64,000 nucleotides of DNA from Oscillospiraceae bacterium (GCA_017508045.1 JAFVZT010000005.1:41345-105344); one strand, 5' to 3'. Shown: positions 49,977-58,728, counted from the first letter of the stretch. Made by a program: numbers and translations. Notes: generated from the letters alone by a model not told the origin.

Positions 49977-50183
49977 TTATTTCGTATATTCCTCTTTTAT
50001 GGTTGCGCAAAGCTTGCCGTCAGCCACCTCGCGAATGGCCATAGTCACAGGCTTTTCCGGAAGCTCTTCCTGGAGTTCTTCCGCCTCAGCTGCAATGTCT
50101 CTTGCGCGCTGTGCAACCACATTCACAAGAAGATAGCGGCTCTGTACATTCTTCAGCAAATCTGCTACAGGGGGGTAAAGCAT
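49977..50183 (-). CDS. rpoZ: DNA-directed RNA polymerase subunit omega
   Basis: Omega helps assemble RNA polymerase around beta'. The 68-residue product has the conserved LVNVVAQRARDIAAEAE (about 19-35), and the position between gmk and priA is classic. ATG 50183 is chosen with TGGAGGAAA 5 nt upstream; the in-frame TTG at 50198 lies within that site. Confidence 0.92.
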   Translation of the reverse strand: MLYPPVADLLKNVQSRYLLVNVVAQRARDIAAEAEELQEELPEKPVTMAIREVADGKLCATIKEEYTK

Positions 50184-50201
50184 ATTTATTTCCTCCAAAA
50201 A

Positions 50202-50756
50202 TTATTTCTTATTAAGAATAATATTTAATATTTCATCGGCGCAGGCATCCACCCGGTCGTTGACAACAATATAATCGTACTTTTTACTCTGCTCCATTTC
50301 CCATTTCATCCGGTCCAAACGAACACGAATCTGGTCCTCTCCGGTATCACCGCGGCCACGAAGCCTACGTTCCAATTCCTCCATGGAAGGCGGTGCAATA
50401 AAAATCAAAACCGCATCGGGTCTGGCTTTGCGAACCTGAAATGCACCGTTGGGGTCAATGTCCAAGAGGACATCTCCGGTCTTCAGCTTTTCTTCCAGTT
50501 GACCCTTGGGTGTACCATAAAAGCTTTCCATATGATTATCGTATTCCAAAAATTCGTCGTTACGAATCATTTCCGCAAACTTTTCTTTGGAAACGAAATA
50601 ATAGTTAACTGCCTCCTGTTCCCCTTCCCGAGGAAGGCGGGTGGTGGCAGAAACAGAAAAGCGCAAATTACCGTGGGTCTGCATCACCTTTGCCAGAACC
50701 GTGCTTTTACCAACGCCGGATGCTCCGGAAATTACAAACAATCTGCCCAGACTCAT
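50202..50756 (-). CDS. gmk: Guanylate kinase
   Basis: Gmk phosphorylates GMP to GDP and controls (p)ppGpp-sensitive GTP pools. The 184-residue product has the P-loop [17 protein letters not shown] (about 8-24), the GMP-binding [23 protein letters not shown], and [25 protein letters not shown]-type core sequence, where many have DIDVQGA. The start overlaps the remA stop by 4 nt. Confidence 0.96.
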   Translation of the reverse strand: MSLGRLFVISGASGVGKSTVLAKVMQTHGNLRFSVSATTRLPREGEQEAVNYYFVSKEKFAEMIRNDEFLEYDNHMESFYGTPKGQLEEKLKTGDVLLDIDPNGAFQVRKARPDAVLIFIAPPSMEELERRLRGRGDTGEDQIRVRLDRMKWEMEQSKKYDYIVVNDRVDACADEILNIILNKK

Positions 50757-51016
50757 TCTTTTTCCTCCTGCTCAGTATCCTGTGTGTTTTCCCACCGGGC
50801 ACTGAGCGCCTGAGGTGTCAACGCGGAAAGAATAACATGGTCGGTATCCATTAAAATGACAGACTTGGTTTTTCTGCCGTAAGAAGCATCTACCAGCATC
50901 CCCCGGTCTCTTGCCTCCTGAACAATGCGCTTAATGGGCGCAGAGTCCGGATCAACAAACGCCAAAACCCTGGAAGCTGCAATCATACTTCCAAAACCGA
51001 TATTGATAAGCTTCAT
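50753..51016 (-). CDS. remA: RemA family regulator (DUF370)
   Basis: RemA is a small DNA-binding protein that activates matrix and osmoprotection genes in B. subtilis by forming ring-like assemblies on DNA. The 87-residue product has the family core [20 protein letters not shown] and [27 protein letters not shown], with a Glu-rich tail. Located between yicC and gmk exactly as in many Firmicutes. Confidence 0.93.
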   Translation of the reverse strand: MKLINIGFGSMIAASRVLAFVDPDSAPIKRIVQEARDRGMLVDASYGRKTKSVILMDTDHVILSALTPQALSARWENTQDTEQEEKE

Positions 51017-51023
51017 AATTTCC

Positions 51024-51908
51024 TCACTCTATGTTCTGGGTTTGCTCCCGTATCTTTTCCAGTTCTGCCTTAATATCCACCACAATTCGGGCAAGCCTTA
51101 CATCTGTGCATTTGGAGCCAATTGTATTTGCCTCCCGGTTCATCTCCTGAAGCAAAAAGTCCAGCTTTCTGCCAATCGCTCCACCGGTGGTGAGCATGGC
51201 ATTCATTTGCTCTAAGTGGCTGCGTAAACGAACGGTTTCCTCATCCACCGCAACCTTGTCCGCAAAAATTGCCGCTTCCGTTAAAATACGGCTTTCATCA
51301 ATTGCGGTGTTGGCAAGCACCTCTTTCAGCTTGCTCTCCAACCGGGCGCGATAGTCGATAACGGTTTGGGCATTTCCCTGCTCCACCTGTTCCACCAGCT
51401 GCAAAATGGTCTGGCCACGACTGCGAAGGTCACGGTCAAGTGCCTGTCCTTCTGTGATACGCATAGCATCGTAGTTTTTAAGAGCCGCATTTACCACCTG
51501 CATCAAATCTGCAAGGATTTGCTCTTCGTCCAACTCAGGCTTATCGATGGTAAATACCTCTGGCAGACGGGAGACGGTGGAAACGCTGATATCATCGGTA
51601 ACGCCGTATTCATCCGTCATTTGACGCATTGCTGTCAAATACCCCTCCAGAACGGCCTTGTTCAGACTGACCTGTACCTCCTCTGCGCCCTCGCTGCGCA
51701 GAGAAATATACACATCTACCTTTCCTCTGGATATCGTCTGCTTAACTGCCTGCTTCACCGCATCTTCCGCAAAAGACACAATTCTGGGAATTCTTACAGA
51801 GCAATCTAAGTAGCGGTTATTGACGGAACGTACTTCTACGGTAAATTCTCTTGCGTTGATTGTTTCCAAAGCCCGGCCATAGCCGGTCATACTTTTAATC
51901 AATGACAT
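51024..51908 (-). CDS. yicC: YicC family endoribonuclease
   Basis: YicC/YloC proteins are recently characterised single-strand endoribonucleases that take part in RNA turnover. The 294-residue product begins with the hallmark [10 protein letters not shown], has [17 protein letters not shown], and ends with the DUF1732 region ([21 protein letters not shown] near residue 245-265). AAGGGGAT precedes the ATG. remA follows after 7 nt. Confidence 0.93.
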   Translation of the reverse strand: MSLIKSMTGYGRALETINAREFTVEVRSVNNRYLDCSVRIPRIVSFAEDAVKQAVKQTISRGKVDVYISLRSEGAEEVQVSLNKAVLEGYLTAMRQMTDEYGVTDDISVSTVSRLPEVFTIDKPELDEEQILADLMQVVNAALKNYDAMRITEGQALDRDLRSRGQTILQLVEQVEQGNAQTVIDYRARLESKLKEVLANTAIDESRILTEAAIFADKVAVDEETVRLRSHLEQMNAMLTTGGAIGRKLDFLLQEMNREANTIGSKCTDVRLARIVVDIKAELEKIREQTQNIE

Positions 51909-51924
51909 AATCCCCTTTTCGTAT

Positions 51925-51947
51925 GTATTGCGTATTTATTGCAATAC
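51925..51947. repeat. Inverted repeat upstream of yicC
   Basis: GTATTGC (51925-51931) and GCAATAC (51941-51947) form a 7-bp inverted repeat with a 9-nt centre in the 57-nt gap between cdaR and yicC. It has no T-run, so it is either an operator/hairpin in the leader of yicC or chance. No convincing -10/-35 pair is seen here. Confidence 0.4.
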
Positions 51948-51965
51948 GTATCATTGTCTGCGGTG

Positions 51966-53186
51966 TCAGCTTGCGTTGCGAAGATTTGCACTTACATTAT
52001 AAACACCTATGGCGCCCACATCAGAAGAATTAACGGTAACCACCGCCTTCACCGTCGCAGAGCCAATTTGTTCATCGGAAAAATCGCCGGTTATTAAAAT
52101 ATCGGCAGGATTTATCTTATTAAGGCTTGCCTGGGGGCCGCGCAGTGTAACGGTTAACATTTGCGTAATTAAATCAGCAGCCATACCTGCCGGTACATTA
52201 ATTGCCTGGATGCTGGTAACCGTGAAGGACTTTGTGGAAAGCTGCGGGAGCTTAATCGTAACCTCCACCTCATCTACACCGGTTTCATTGTTAACACCCT
52301 CCGGCAGCTTAATCTTCTTAACCAAAATCTGGTCTTCTGTAATCTCCGCCAAATTAATCGTATCCAAAACCAGGCTGTCCAAGCTATCTAGCAGCACCTT
52401 GCTTCCGCTAACGAGAATTTTGCCCGGTGCCACCGTAATTTCGGTATTTTTGTCATTTGCGCCGCCGCCGTTTATTGCATTTACCTTTAGGGAGATTTCT
52501 TTAAGCTGCAGTATTTTGAGGGTCAATTTTACGGTTTCCACATTGGCGGTCACCAGTGCGGCATCCACCGGCTCATCTGCACTGTTACACAGGCTGAAAC
52601 GGTACTGTTCGCTTATGCTTTCTGTTCTGCCTTCCAGATTTACATCAATATTTGCCACAGTAATCTGGTCGATTACAGATTTCGGACCGGTAATAACGAT
52701 ACTCTCGTAATCCAGCCCCTTATTTTCTTTATCAGCCATAAAATTCGTGGGCAACGCGCCTGTATAACGAATTTCAACCGGCACGGTTTTACTGATGCGC
52801 TCCTCAATTTGAAGCGTAATAGAACCGGGATTGCGGCTTAAAACCGTAATGGCATTGTTTGGCACATCTCCGGGATAGGAAGGCACAACTACCAGATTGT
52901 GCGTTCCAGCCTCGCCAATTCGGGAAACATCCACGGAAACTGTAATGTTGGAGCTGTTAAGTTTATTTAAATCTGTACGGTTGCCTTCCAAATGCAGTGA
53001 CACAGTGGGCAGCTCACGGTTTGTAATCATCAAGCCCCGTTCCTGCAATACAATTTCGCTTTGGATGGTGATTGGAATATTGTAATAGTGCTTGTCCGAA
53101 TTGGGACTGACTACCGTAACAACATAAAGCCATAATGCAACTGCAAGGCCGACAGACAAAAGTATGGTAAGTATTTTATTTTTCAC
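51966..53186 (-). CDS. cdaR: CdaR-like regulator with YbbR domains
   Basis: CdaR is the membrane-anchored partner that modulates the c-di-AMP synthase CdaA. The 406-residue product has an N-terminal membrane helix (about 4-24) and then a long extracytoplasmic part built of about four YbbR domains (about 30-405), seen as repeated VPVEIRYTG / VDVSRIGEAGTHNL / LKVNAING-type strands. The start is GTG at 53186 with AGGGAGGT about 8 nt upstream, inside the end of cdaA (11-nt overlap). glmM, the usual third gene, does not follow. Confidence 0.9.
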   Translation of the reverse strand: MKNKILTILLSVGLAVALWLYVVTVVSPNSDKHYYNIPITIQSEIVLQERGLMITNRELPTVSLHLEGNRTDLNKLNSSNITVSVDVSRIGEAGTHNLVVVPSYPGDVPNNAITVLSRNPGSITLQIEERISKTVPVEIRYTGALPTNFMADKENKGLDYESIVITGPKSVIDQITVANIDVNLEGRTESISEQYRFSLCNSADEPVDAALVTANVETVKLTLKILQLKEISLKVNAINGGGANDKNTEITVAPGKILVSGSKVLLDSLDSLVLDTINLAEITEDQILVKKIKLPEGVNNETGVDEVEVTIKLPQLSTKSFTVTSIQAINVPAGMAADLITQMLTVTLRGPQASLNKINPADILITGDFSDEQIGSATVKAVVTVNSSDVGAIGVYNVSANLRNAS

Positions 53187-54045
53187 GCACCTTACCTCCC
53201 TTTTCTTTTTTTTGCAACTTCTGCCTTAATTTTAGAACCAGCTTGTCCTCAGGCTGTGTATCTTCCGGACACAGCTCATGACACAAAAGCTTTTTTAATG
53301 TTTGCGGCGCCAGATGGCGCTTGAGCATACCGTCAACAGCTACAGAAATGGCGCCGGTTTCTTCGGACACCACTACCACCACCGCATCGGAAACCTCGCT
53401 GACGCCTACCGCTGCGCGATGGCGGGTGCCCAAGTCCGCGCTGATACGGCTGCTTTCTGATAACGGCAAAACACAACCGGCTGCCGCAACTCTGCCGTCG
53501 CAAATAATCACCGCACCATCGTGCAAAGACGCCCTGGGGAAGAAAATATTGCGAAGCAGCTGTTCAGACACCTGTCCGTCAATCATCGTTCCTGTTTTAA
53601 AATACTCTTCCAGCCGGCTGCTGCGGGCAAACACAAGCAACGCACCAACTCTTTCCCGGCTCATGGTTTCACAGGCTTTAACCGTTTGGTTAATAATCGG
53701 CATCATTTCCTGCTCCGGCTTTTCCATTCCCAGTAAGGTTTTAAACTTGATGTTCATCACTTGATCCAGCATACGACGCAGCTCCGGCTGAAACAGTACA
53801 ACAACAGCAACAAGACCGACTGCCAGCAGCTGACTTAAAATGAAGTTCAGCATATGCAGCTTCAAAACCTCAGTCAGCCAGGAAATGACGATAACCGCCA
53901 GCACCACCCAGGCAATTCTTCCTGTGCCTGTAGAGCGAAAAATCGGCAATAATTTATATATTAAAAAGGCTACAATTGCAATATCCAGAATATCCATAAG
54001 CTTAATCCCGGGCAGCTGCGCAATGATTGCTTGCAATTCACTCAT
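53176..54045 (-). CDS. cdaA: Diadenylate cyclase CdaA
   Basis: CdaA makes the second messenger c-di-AMP from two ATP. The 289-residue product has three N-terminal membrane helices (about 17-35, 42-60, 65-85) and a DAC domain (about 100-265) with the catalytic ASLHDGAVIICDGRVAAAG (DGA motif) and GTRHRAAVGVSEVSDAVVVV (RHR motif). GGAGG lies about 11 nt before the ATG, a long spacing. It is the first gene of the operon after a clear promoter. Confidence 0.95.
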   Translation of the reverse strand: MSELQAIIAQLPGIKLMDILDIAIVAFLIYKLLPIFRSTGTGRIAWVVLAVIVISWLTEVLKLHMLNFILSQLLAVGLVAVVVLFQPELRRMLDQVMNIKFKTLLGMEKPEQEMMPIINQTVKACETMSRERVGALLVFARSSRLEEYFKTGTMIDGQVSEQLLRNIFFPRASLHDGAVIICDGRVAAAGCVLPLSESSRISADLGTRHRAAVGVSEVSDAVVVVVSEETGAISVAVDGMLKRHLAPQTLKKLLCHELCPEDTQPEDKLVLKLRQKLQKKEKGGKVREK

Positions 54046-54112
54046 AGTAGCGTTATCCTCCGTTTCCCTTGCACTTTCGTGCCATTGGCATACCTAGCCT
54101 ATTATCTATTCT

Positions 54113-54141
54113 ATTATAGCGGACTTGCACCGCTATAGCAA
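54113..54141 (-). promoter_or_regulatory. Promoter of cdaA-cdaR with a palindrome in the spacer
   Basis: On the minus strand TTGCTA (54136-54141), a 17-bp spacer and a perfect TATAAT (54113-54118). An 8-bp inverted repeat TATAGCGG/CCGCTATA (54115-54122 with 54130-54137, 7-nt centre) fills the spacer and enters both boxes, as an operator would. It could alternatively act as the 3' hairpin of the upstream csd transcript. Confidence 0.7.
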
Positions 54142-54147
54142 TAGTTA

Positions 54148-55260
54148 TTACAAAAATTTTTTGTGAATAATGCTGGAAATTGCAGCTAAAAATCGCTCTG
54201 ATTGCCAGATAGCAGCATCGTGTCCAAAGCTGAGGCGAACCGTTCCGGATTGCAGGGTTCCTGCGCTTTCATGTGCCAGAGGCGCACAGTGAAGGCCTGC
54301 GCGAACTGCGATGCCTTTTTGCGACAAAAGCTCCGCAAATTCTTCACAATCGGTCTGGGGAACAAAGCTTACCGTTGCCGACTGATGCTCCCCTTTAAAC
54401 ACCCGAATACCCATTTTTTCAAGACCTGCCGCGCAGTACATCGCCTGTTTATGCTCCGCAGAAGAAATTCTTTCTATCCCCCTTCCGGCGATATAAGACA
54501 GTCCTGCCTCCAAACCGGCAATTCCCGGAACGTTCAGTGTCCCCGCTTCCAATCGGTCGGGAAGAAAATCGGGCATTTCCTGTGAAACCGAATTGCTCCC
54601 CGTCCCTCCGAAAAGCAACGGCTTTGGCAGCTTTTCGCATAGTAAAAGCCCCGTTCCCTGAGGACCTAAAAGTCCTTTGTGACCGGGCATTGCAATAAAA
54701 TCCGCCCCTAAAGACTTTAGTTTAACTGGCAGAACGCCCGCCGATTGGGCAGCATCGATGATAAATGGCACTTCATATTGTCTGCAAAGCGCCGCCAGTT
54801 CCTCTATAGGAAGAATATACCCAAATACATTGGAGCAGTGGGTAAAGATTGCTGCGGACACTCCCGATTTTAGTGCCTTTTCAAATTCTCCCAGGGTATT
54901 ATCCCAATCGAACAGCTTTCTGCCTGCCACGATTACAGATGCGCCGAAGAAGTGCAGCGGACGTGTTACCGCGTTGTGTTCAAAGCCGCTGATAACCACC
55001 TTATTTCCCGGCTTTACAAGAGTATTTATGGCAATATTTAATCCATGGGTACAGTTTGCGGTAAAGATCACCTGCTCCGGCTGACAGTCAAACATCTCCG
55101 ATGCCCGTTGACGGCAGCGAAATACGGTGTTTGCTGCCGCCATTGCCTCCGGATAGCCTCCCCTGCCGGGATTGGCGCAAGTAAACATGGCTCTGCGCAC
55201 CGCATCGGAAACACCCACCGGCTTATAAAAAGAGGTAGCGCCGTTATCCAGATAGATCAT
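54148..55260 (-). CDS. Cysteine desulfurase family protein (class V aminotransferase)
   Basis: The 370-residue PLP enzyme belongs to the cysteine desulfurase/selenocysteine lyase-like group. IYLDNGATSFYKP opens it; FIIDAAQSAGVLPV carries the PLP-binding Asp, FIAMPGHKGLLGPQGTG the PLP lysine, and VRAGLHCAPLAHES the presumed persulfide Cys near residue 337. It resembles the stand-alone type rather than IscS or SufS, and no isc/suf scaffold genes are near. Its start overlaps the DUF3343 gene by 4 nt, so the two should work together, probably passing sulfur or selenium to an acceptor. Confidence 0.88.
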   Translation of the reverse strand: MIYLDNGATSFYKPVGVSDAVRRAMFTCANPGRGGYPEAMAAANTVFRCRQRASEMFDCQPEQVIFTANCTHGLNIAINTLVKPGNKVVISGFEHNAVTRPLHFFGASVIVAGRKLFDWDNTLGEFEKALKSGVSAAIFTHCSNVFGYILPIEELAALCRQYEVPFIIDAAQSAGVLPVKLKSLGADFIAMPGHKGLLGPQGTGLLLCEKLPKPLLFGGTGSNSVSQEMPDFLPDRLEAGTLNVPGIAGLEAGLSYIAGRGIERISSAEHKQAMYCAAGLEKMGIRVFKGEHQSATVSFVPQTDCEEFAELLSQKGIAVRAGLHCAPLAHESAGTLQSGTVRLSFGHDAAIWQSERFLAAISSIIHKKFL

Positions 55261-55511
55261 ACCGTCAGTTCCTCTACGTTGCCGTTTTCCCGACGGAGGT
55301 AAACCTTTCGAAAAGGAACCTCCTTTTCCCGAAGCAGCTCCATACTAAACGGTACATCTGCATGCCGTACCCACAGACTATAGCCGCAGCCCTGCTCCTC
55401 CATCCACCTTGGCGTCCGCTGAACATTGCATTCTATACCTGCCCGATGCAGGACACTTTCACCCCGTTGGGCAGGCGTGACGGAGCGAAAGGTAATTAAA
55501 CAAAATCGCAT
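55257..55511 (-). CDS. DUF3343 protein, putative Se/S carrier-like
   Basis: An 84-residue protein of the DUF3343 type, proposed to be a small sulfur/selenium carrier. It has an alpha/beta layout (CLITFRSVTPAQRGESVL, RAGIECNVQRTPR) and the conserved Cys-Gly at residues 42-43 (EEQGCGYSLWVR). ATG 55511 follows a GGGAGG site about 8 nt upstream that lies inside the 3' arm of a terminator-like hairpin. Coupled by 4-nt overlap to the cysteine desulfurase downstream. Function is inference from family naming and pairing. Confidence 0.8.
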   Translation of the reverse strand: MRFCLITFRSVTPAQRGESVLHRAGIECNVQRTPRWMEEQGCGYSLWVRHADVPFSMELLREKEVPFRKVYLRRENGNVEELTV

Positions 55512-55549
55512 AAAAAAGACCTCCCGTGCTAACTTATGCACAGAAGGTC
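55512..55549 (-). terminator. Terminator-like hairpin that masks the DUF3343 ribosome site
   Basis: On the minus strand a 12-bp stem with two G-U pairs (55538-55549 with 55518-55529) and an 8-nt loop is followed by six T (55512-55517) and then, at once, the DUF3343 ATG. The 3' arm contains the GGGAGG ribosome-binding site. It can end the murD-ispD-ispF transcript and also hide the downstream start. Confidence 0.7.
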
Positions 55550-55561
55550 GAAATTGTGTAA

Positions 55562-56041
55562 TTAGGTTGTATGTTGCTCCAGTAAGCAAACCGCGTGGCA
55601 AGCCATACCCTGCATGCTGCCGGTAAAGCCCAAGTGCTCTTCAGTGGTGGCTTTTATATTTACACAGCTGATGTCAATTCCCAGCCGCACAGCAATATTT
55701 TCCTGCATTTGCGGAATGTACTCCATGAGCTTTGGTTTTTGGGCGATCATGGTAACATCGATATTACCCACACAGTAACCGGCTGCCCGGATTTTTTCAC
55801 CAACCACCGCCAGAAGCATCCCGGAAGCTGCGCCCTTGTAGGCCGGATCCGTATCTGGAAAATGCCTGCCGATGTCCCCCAGACCTGCCGCGCCCAGAAG
55901 TGCGTCCGATACGGCGTGCAGCAGCACATCCGCATCCGAATGGCCGTCTAAGCCCAAGTCAAAGGGTATTTTTACACCGCCAAGAATCAAATCCCTGCCG
56001 GGAACCAATTTATGCACATCGTACCCATGTCCAATTCTCAT
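55562..56041 (-). CDS. ispF: 2-C-methyl-D-erythritol 2,4-cyclodiphosphate synthase
   Basis: IspF cyclises CDP-ME-2-phosphate to MEcPP, releasing CMP. The 159-residue product has the metal motif GHGYDVHKL (Asp8, His10), [22 protein letters not shown] (His, Asp), [15 protein letters not shown], and the C-terminal [22 protein letters not shown]. Its start overlaps ispD by 4 nt. Supplies MEcPP to IspG encoded at 14846-15883. Confidence 0.97.
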   Translation of the reverse strand: MRIGHGYDVHKLVPGRDLILGGVKIPFDLGLDGHSDADVLLHAVSDALLGAAGLGDIGRHFPDTDPAYKGAASGMLLAVVGEKIRAAGYCVGNIDVTMIAQKPKLMEYIPQMQENIAVRLGIDISCVNIKATTEEHLGFTGSMQGMACHAVCLLEQHTT

Positions 56042-56760
56042 AGCTGTTCCTCCAACAAAAGCTGGGCAATTTTCAAGTCCAGCGGCGTTGTGACCTTTAT
56101 GTTTCGCTCGTCACCCTCCACTATTTTTACAGACATGCCCATATTTTCCACTGCAGAGCAATCATCCGTAATAGAGACTTTGTCCTGTCTTGCTTTCTTC
56201 AAAGCGCCACGGAGCAAATCAAAGTCAAACACCTGGGGTGTCTGGACTGCCTGCAAACGGCTTCTGTCCGGTGTTGTCGAAACCACGCCGCCCTGCACAA
56301 GCTTAATGGTATCTTTTACCGGAACAGCCGGGGCGGCCGCGCCGTAGGTATTGGCTGCACGAACGGTCCGGTCAATTACCTGCCAGGTAATCAACGGTCT
56401 TGCGCCGTCATGGACCGCCACCAGGCGCACCTTGTCCGACAGGGTGTTTAAGCCAGATTGCACAGAGGCTGCCCGATCCTCGCCGCCAACCACCACAGCC
56501 CGCACCTTGGGAAACTTCGCGCAAAGGCCCATAACCTTGGTGAGTAAATCCGACCTTGTCACGATGACAATTTCCCGGATTGCATCACATTCTTCAAAGG
56601 TACGGACAGTTCTGACAATCATAGGCTCTCCGTTCAGCAGAGCCATTACCTTATCAATGCCACCCATCCGGGAAGCCGTTCCTGCCGCCACGATGACAGC
56701 GCCGCAGTATTTCAGCGGCAGTACCCTTCGTGCCTGTTTGGTAAATATATTAATTTTCAT
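56038..56760 (-). CDS. ispD: 2-C-methyl-D-erythritol 4-phosphate cytidylyltransferase
   Basis: IspD joins MEP and CTP to CDP-ME. The 240-residue product has the CTP-binding [20 protein letters not shown] (about 21-40), [15 protein letters not shown], and [12 protein letters not shown]. About 17 residues precede the usual start of the fold; the ATG is kept because GGAGC lies 8 nt upstream and no other start fits. It follows murD by 2 nt. Confidence 0.95.
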   Translation of the reverse strand: MKINIFTKQARRVLPLKYCGAVIVAAGTASRMGGIDKVMALLNGEPMIVRTVRTFEECDAIREIVIVTRSDLLTKVMGLCAKFPKVRAVVVGGEDRAASVQSGLNTLSDKVRLVAVHDGARPLITWQVIDRTVRAANTYGAAAPAVPVKDTIKLVQGGVVSTTPDRSRLQAVQTPQVFDFDLLRGALKKARQDKVSITDDCSAVENMGMSVKIVEGDERNIKVTTPLDLKIAQLLLEEQL

Positions 56761-56762
56761 AT

Positions 56763-58130
56763 TTACAGCTCCATGACTAGTTTTTTGAAGTACGCGCCTC
56801 GTTCCATAAAGTTTTTGAATTGGTCAAAAGCAGCGCTGGCGGGACTCATCAAAACCACATCTCCGGTCTTGGCTGCTGCCGCCGCCTGATGTACCGCTTC
56901 TGTAAAATCCGCGCAATCCACAATTTCCGGACAACCGGGCTTATACTGTGGTGCCTGCTCTACTGCGGCACGAATCTGTGCGCCCGTTGCGCCGTTTACA
57001 AACAGGGTCTTTACATGTGTGCAAATTTCCGGACCAAGCACATCATAGGGAATGTGCTTATCGTAGCCACCGGCAATCAGCAGCACCTTTTCCGAAAAGC
57101 TCCGCAAGCCGGCAATGGTTCGGCTGGGCGAGGATGCAATGGAATCGTTATAAAACCGCACCCCGTCCTTAACACGGACAAGCTCAATACGATGCTCCAC
57201 GCCGCCGAAGGTTTTGGCGACCTGCCGGACTGTCTCATCCTTCGCAAGACCCTCCACGGCTAAAATTGCCGCCATGTAGTTTTCAACATTGTGCTCACCG
57301 GGCAAAAGGATGTCCTTTTTATTCAGCAAGGGCTTGCCGTCCCGGCAAATCCAGTCGCCATTCAAACAGACGCCGTTGTCAGTTTTTCCCACACGGGCAA
57401 AATAGCGGGTCGTTCCGTTTCCTGTGAAGCTTGCGGTAATTGTATTGTCCGCATTGAGTATCAGCCGATCCTGAGGGCCTTGAAATTTAAATATGTTGGT
57501 TTTTGCATCCACATATTCCTGCATATCCTTATGGACATCCAAATGATTCGGTGCAAGATTGGTAACCACAGCAATATGGGCGCTATGGGTCATATCCATA
57601 AGCTGAAAGGAACTTAGCTCTACAACAGCATAGTCCGTTTTTTGCATACGGTTGCACACCGGCAGTAAGGGCGTTCCGATATTTCCGCCCAACCAGACTG
57701 TTTTGCCCTCGGCTTTTAAAATCTCAGAGATGAGGGTTGTTGTGGTGGTCTTTCCGTCGGAGCCGGTAACCGCAATAATTTTGCAGGGACAAAGCTCAAA
57801 GAAGATTTCCATTTCACTGGTAATTTTCGCTCCAGTTGCCCGAAGCGCCTGCAAAGCGGCATTTTCCGGGTGCATCCCCGGGGTGCGAAACACCAAATCG
57901 GCAGACAAATTTTCCAAATAGGTATCCCCGAGGCGAAGCGCGCAGCCCTGTTTTTCCAGCTCCAAAACCTCTGCATCCACCTTATCCCGGGGCGTTCTGT
58001 CACAGCCGGTAACACAGCAGCCATAGCTCAGCAGCAGCCGCACCAATGGACGGTTGCTAACGCCCAATCCCAAAACCGCAATCTTTCTATCCTTCAGGGA
58101 AGCAAAATACTGTTCAAATCCTTTTGCCAT
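56763..58130 (-). CDS. murD: UDP-N-acetylmuramoyl-L-alanine--D-glutamate ligase
   Basis: MurD adds D-Glu to UDP-MurNAc-L-Ala in cytoplasmic peptidoglycan synthesis. The 455-residue product has an N-terminal UDP-binding domain (IAVLGLGVSNRPLVRLL), the Mur ligase ATP site AVTGSDGKTTTTTLI (about 116-130), NLAPNHLDVHKDMQEY with the conserved His, and the C-terminal domain with YNDSIASSPSRTIAGL and LIAGGYDKHIPYD. GAGGTGCG precedes the ATG. It is not in the usual dcw cluster; here it leads a small operon with ispD and ispF. Confidence 0.95.
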   Translation of the reverse strand: MAKGFEQYFASLKDRKIAVLGLGVSNRPLVRLLLSYGCCVTGCDRTPRDKVDAEVLELEKQGCALRLGDTYLENLSADLVFRTPGMHPENAALQALRATGAKITSEMEIFFELCPCKIIAVTGSDGKTTTTTLISEILKAEGKTVWLGGNIGTPLLPVCNRMQKTDYAVVELSSFQLMDMTHSAHIAVVTNLAPNHLDVHKDMQEYVDAKTNIFKFQGPQDRLILNADNTITASFTGNGTTRYFARVGKTDNGVCLNGDWICRDGKPLLNKKDILLPGEHNVENYMAAILAVEGLAKDETVRQVAKTFGGVEHRIELVRVKDGVRFYNDSIASSPSRTIAGLRSFSEKVLLIAGGYDKHIPYDVLGPEICTHVKTLFVNGATGAQIRAAVEQAPQYKPGCPEIVDCADFTEAVHQAAAAAKTGDVVLMSPASAAFDQFKNFMERGAYFKKLVMEL

Positions 58131-58196
58131 AATCGCACCTCGCTTTAGCCTATCTATTTAATAGTATATCCGTTTACAAAAGATTTTGCAAGATAT

Positions 58197-58225
58197 TTGA
58201 CAATCGGCTTTGCCTGCTGTACAAT
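58197..58225 (+). promoter_or_regulatory. Promoter of rnpB
   Basis: A perfect TTGACA (58197-58202), a 17-bp spacer and TACAAT (58220-58225). The first base of the RNA, judged from the P1 helix, is 6 nt after the -10 box. Confidence 0.85.
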
Positions 58226-58230
58226 ATTTC

Positions 58231-58693
58231 TGCGACTAGGTCGGACAGCTGCGGCTGAGACTCGAAAGGGCTCAGGTGAGGAAAGTCCGGGCTCCACAGG
58301 GCAAGGATAACGGGTAACGCCCGCCGGGGGTGACCCCAGGACAAGTGCAACAGAGATATGTCGCTTCTCCCCTAATTGGGGCCCCATAGAAGCCCAGCGT
58401 ATGCGGGTTCTATGGGGAGAGGCGGTTCCGCGCATAGTGTGACCATTACCGCTTGCGGTAATGGGAGAGTTTATGCGCGAGAGCCGACGAAGTAAGAGTG
58501 AAAAGGTGGGGTAAGAGCCCACCCGGCCCATGGAAACATGGGTTTTACGCTGTAAACTCTATCCGGAGCAACACCGTGGGAGAACATATGGCCTGCCCGG
58601 CCGTTCTCAGGAGGTGGCTTGATTTGGTGAGTAATTGCCAAACTAGATAGATGGCTGTCATTGACAGAACCCGGCTTATAGACCTGCGTCGCA
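58231..58693 (+). ncRNA. rnpB: RNase P RNA, bacterial type
   Basis: This is the catalytic RNA that removes 5' leaders from pre-tRNAs. Conserved pieces are in order: the P1 5' strand TGCGACTAGGTC (58231-58242), GAGGAAAGTCCGGGCTCC near 58278, AGAGTGAAAAGGTGGGGTAAG near 58495 with the following GGAGCAAC, AGATAGATGGCTGTC near 58645, and the 3' part CAGAACCCGGCTTATAGACC ending with P1 GTCGCA (58688-58693). About 463 nt is long for the class; extra stems between about 58345 and 58485 account for it, including a 10-bp helix at 58443-58464. It has its own promoter and terminator. Confidence 0.95.
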
Positions 58694-58697
58694 TAAT

Positions 58698-58728
58698 AAA
58701 AGCACCGCCAGTTTGGCGGTGCTTTTAT
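58698..58728. terminator. Terminator of rnpB, probably bidirectional
   Basis: A 13-bp perfect stem (58698-58710 with 58714-58726), 3-nt loop, with A-run and T-run on the two sides. It also serves the convergent mmsA gene, whose stop is 8 nt away. Confidence 0.9.

Noticed and set aside
55257-55260. In-frame TGA as selenocysteine codon joining DUF3343 and the desulfurase
   Set aside because: The TGA belongs to a normal ATGA start-stop overlap and the two genes are in different frames; no bSECIS-like hairpin follows.
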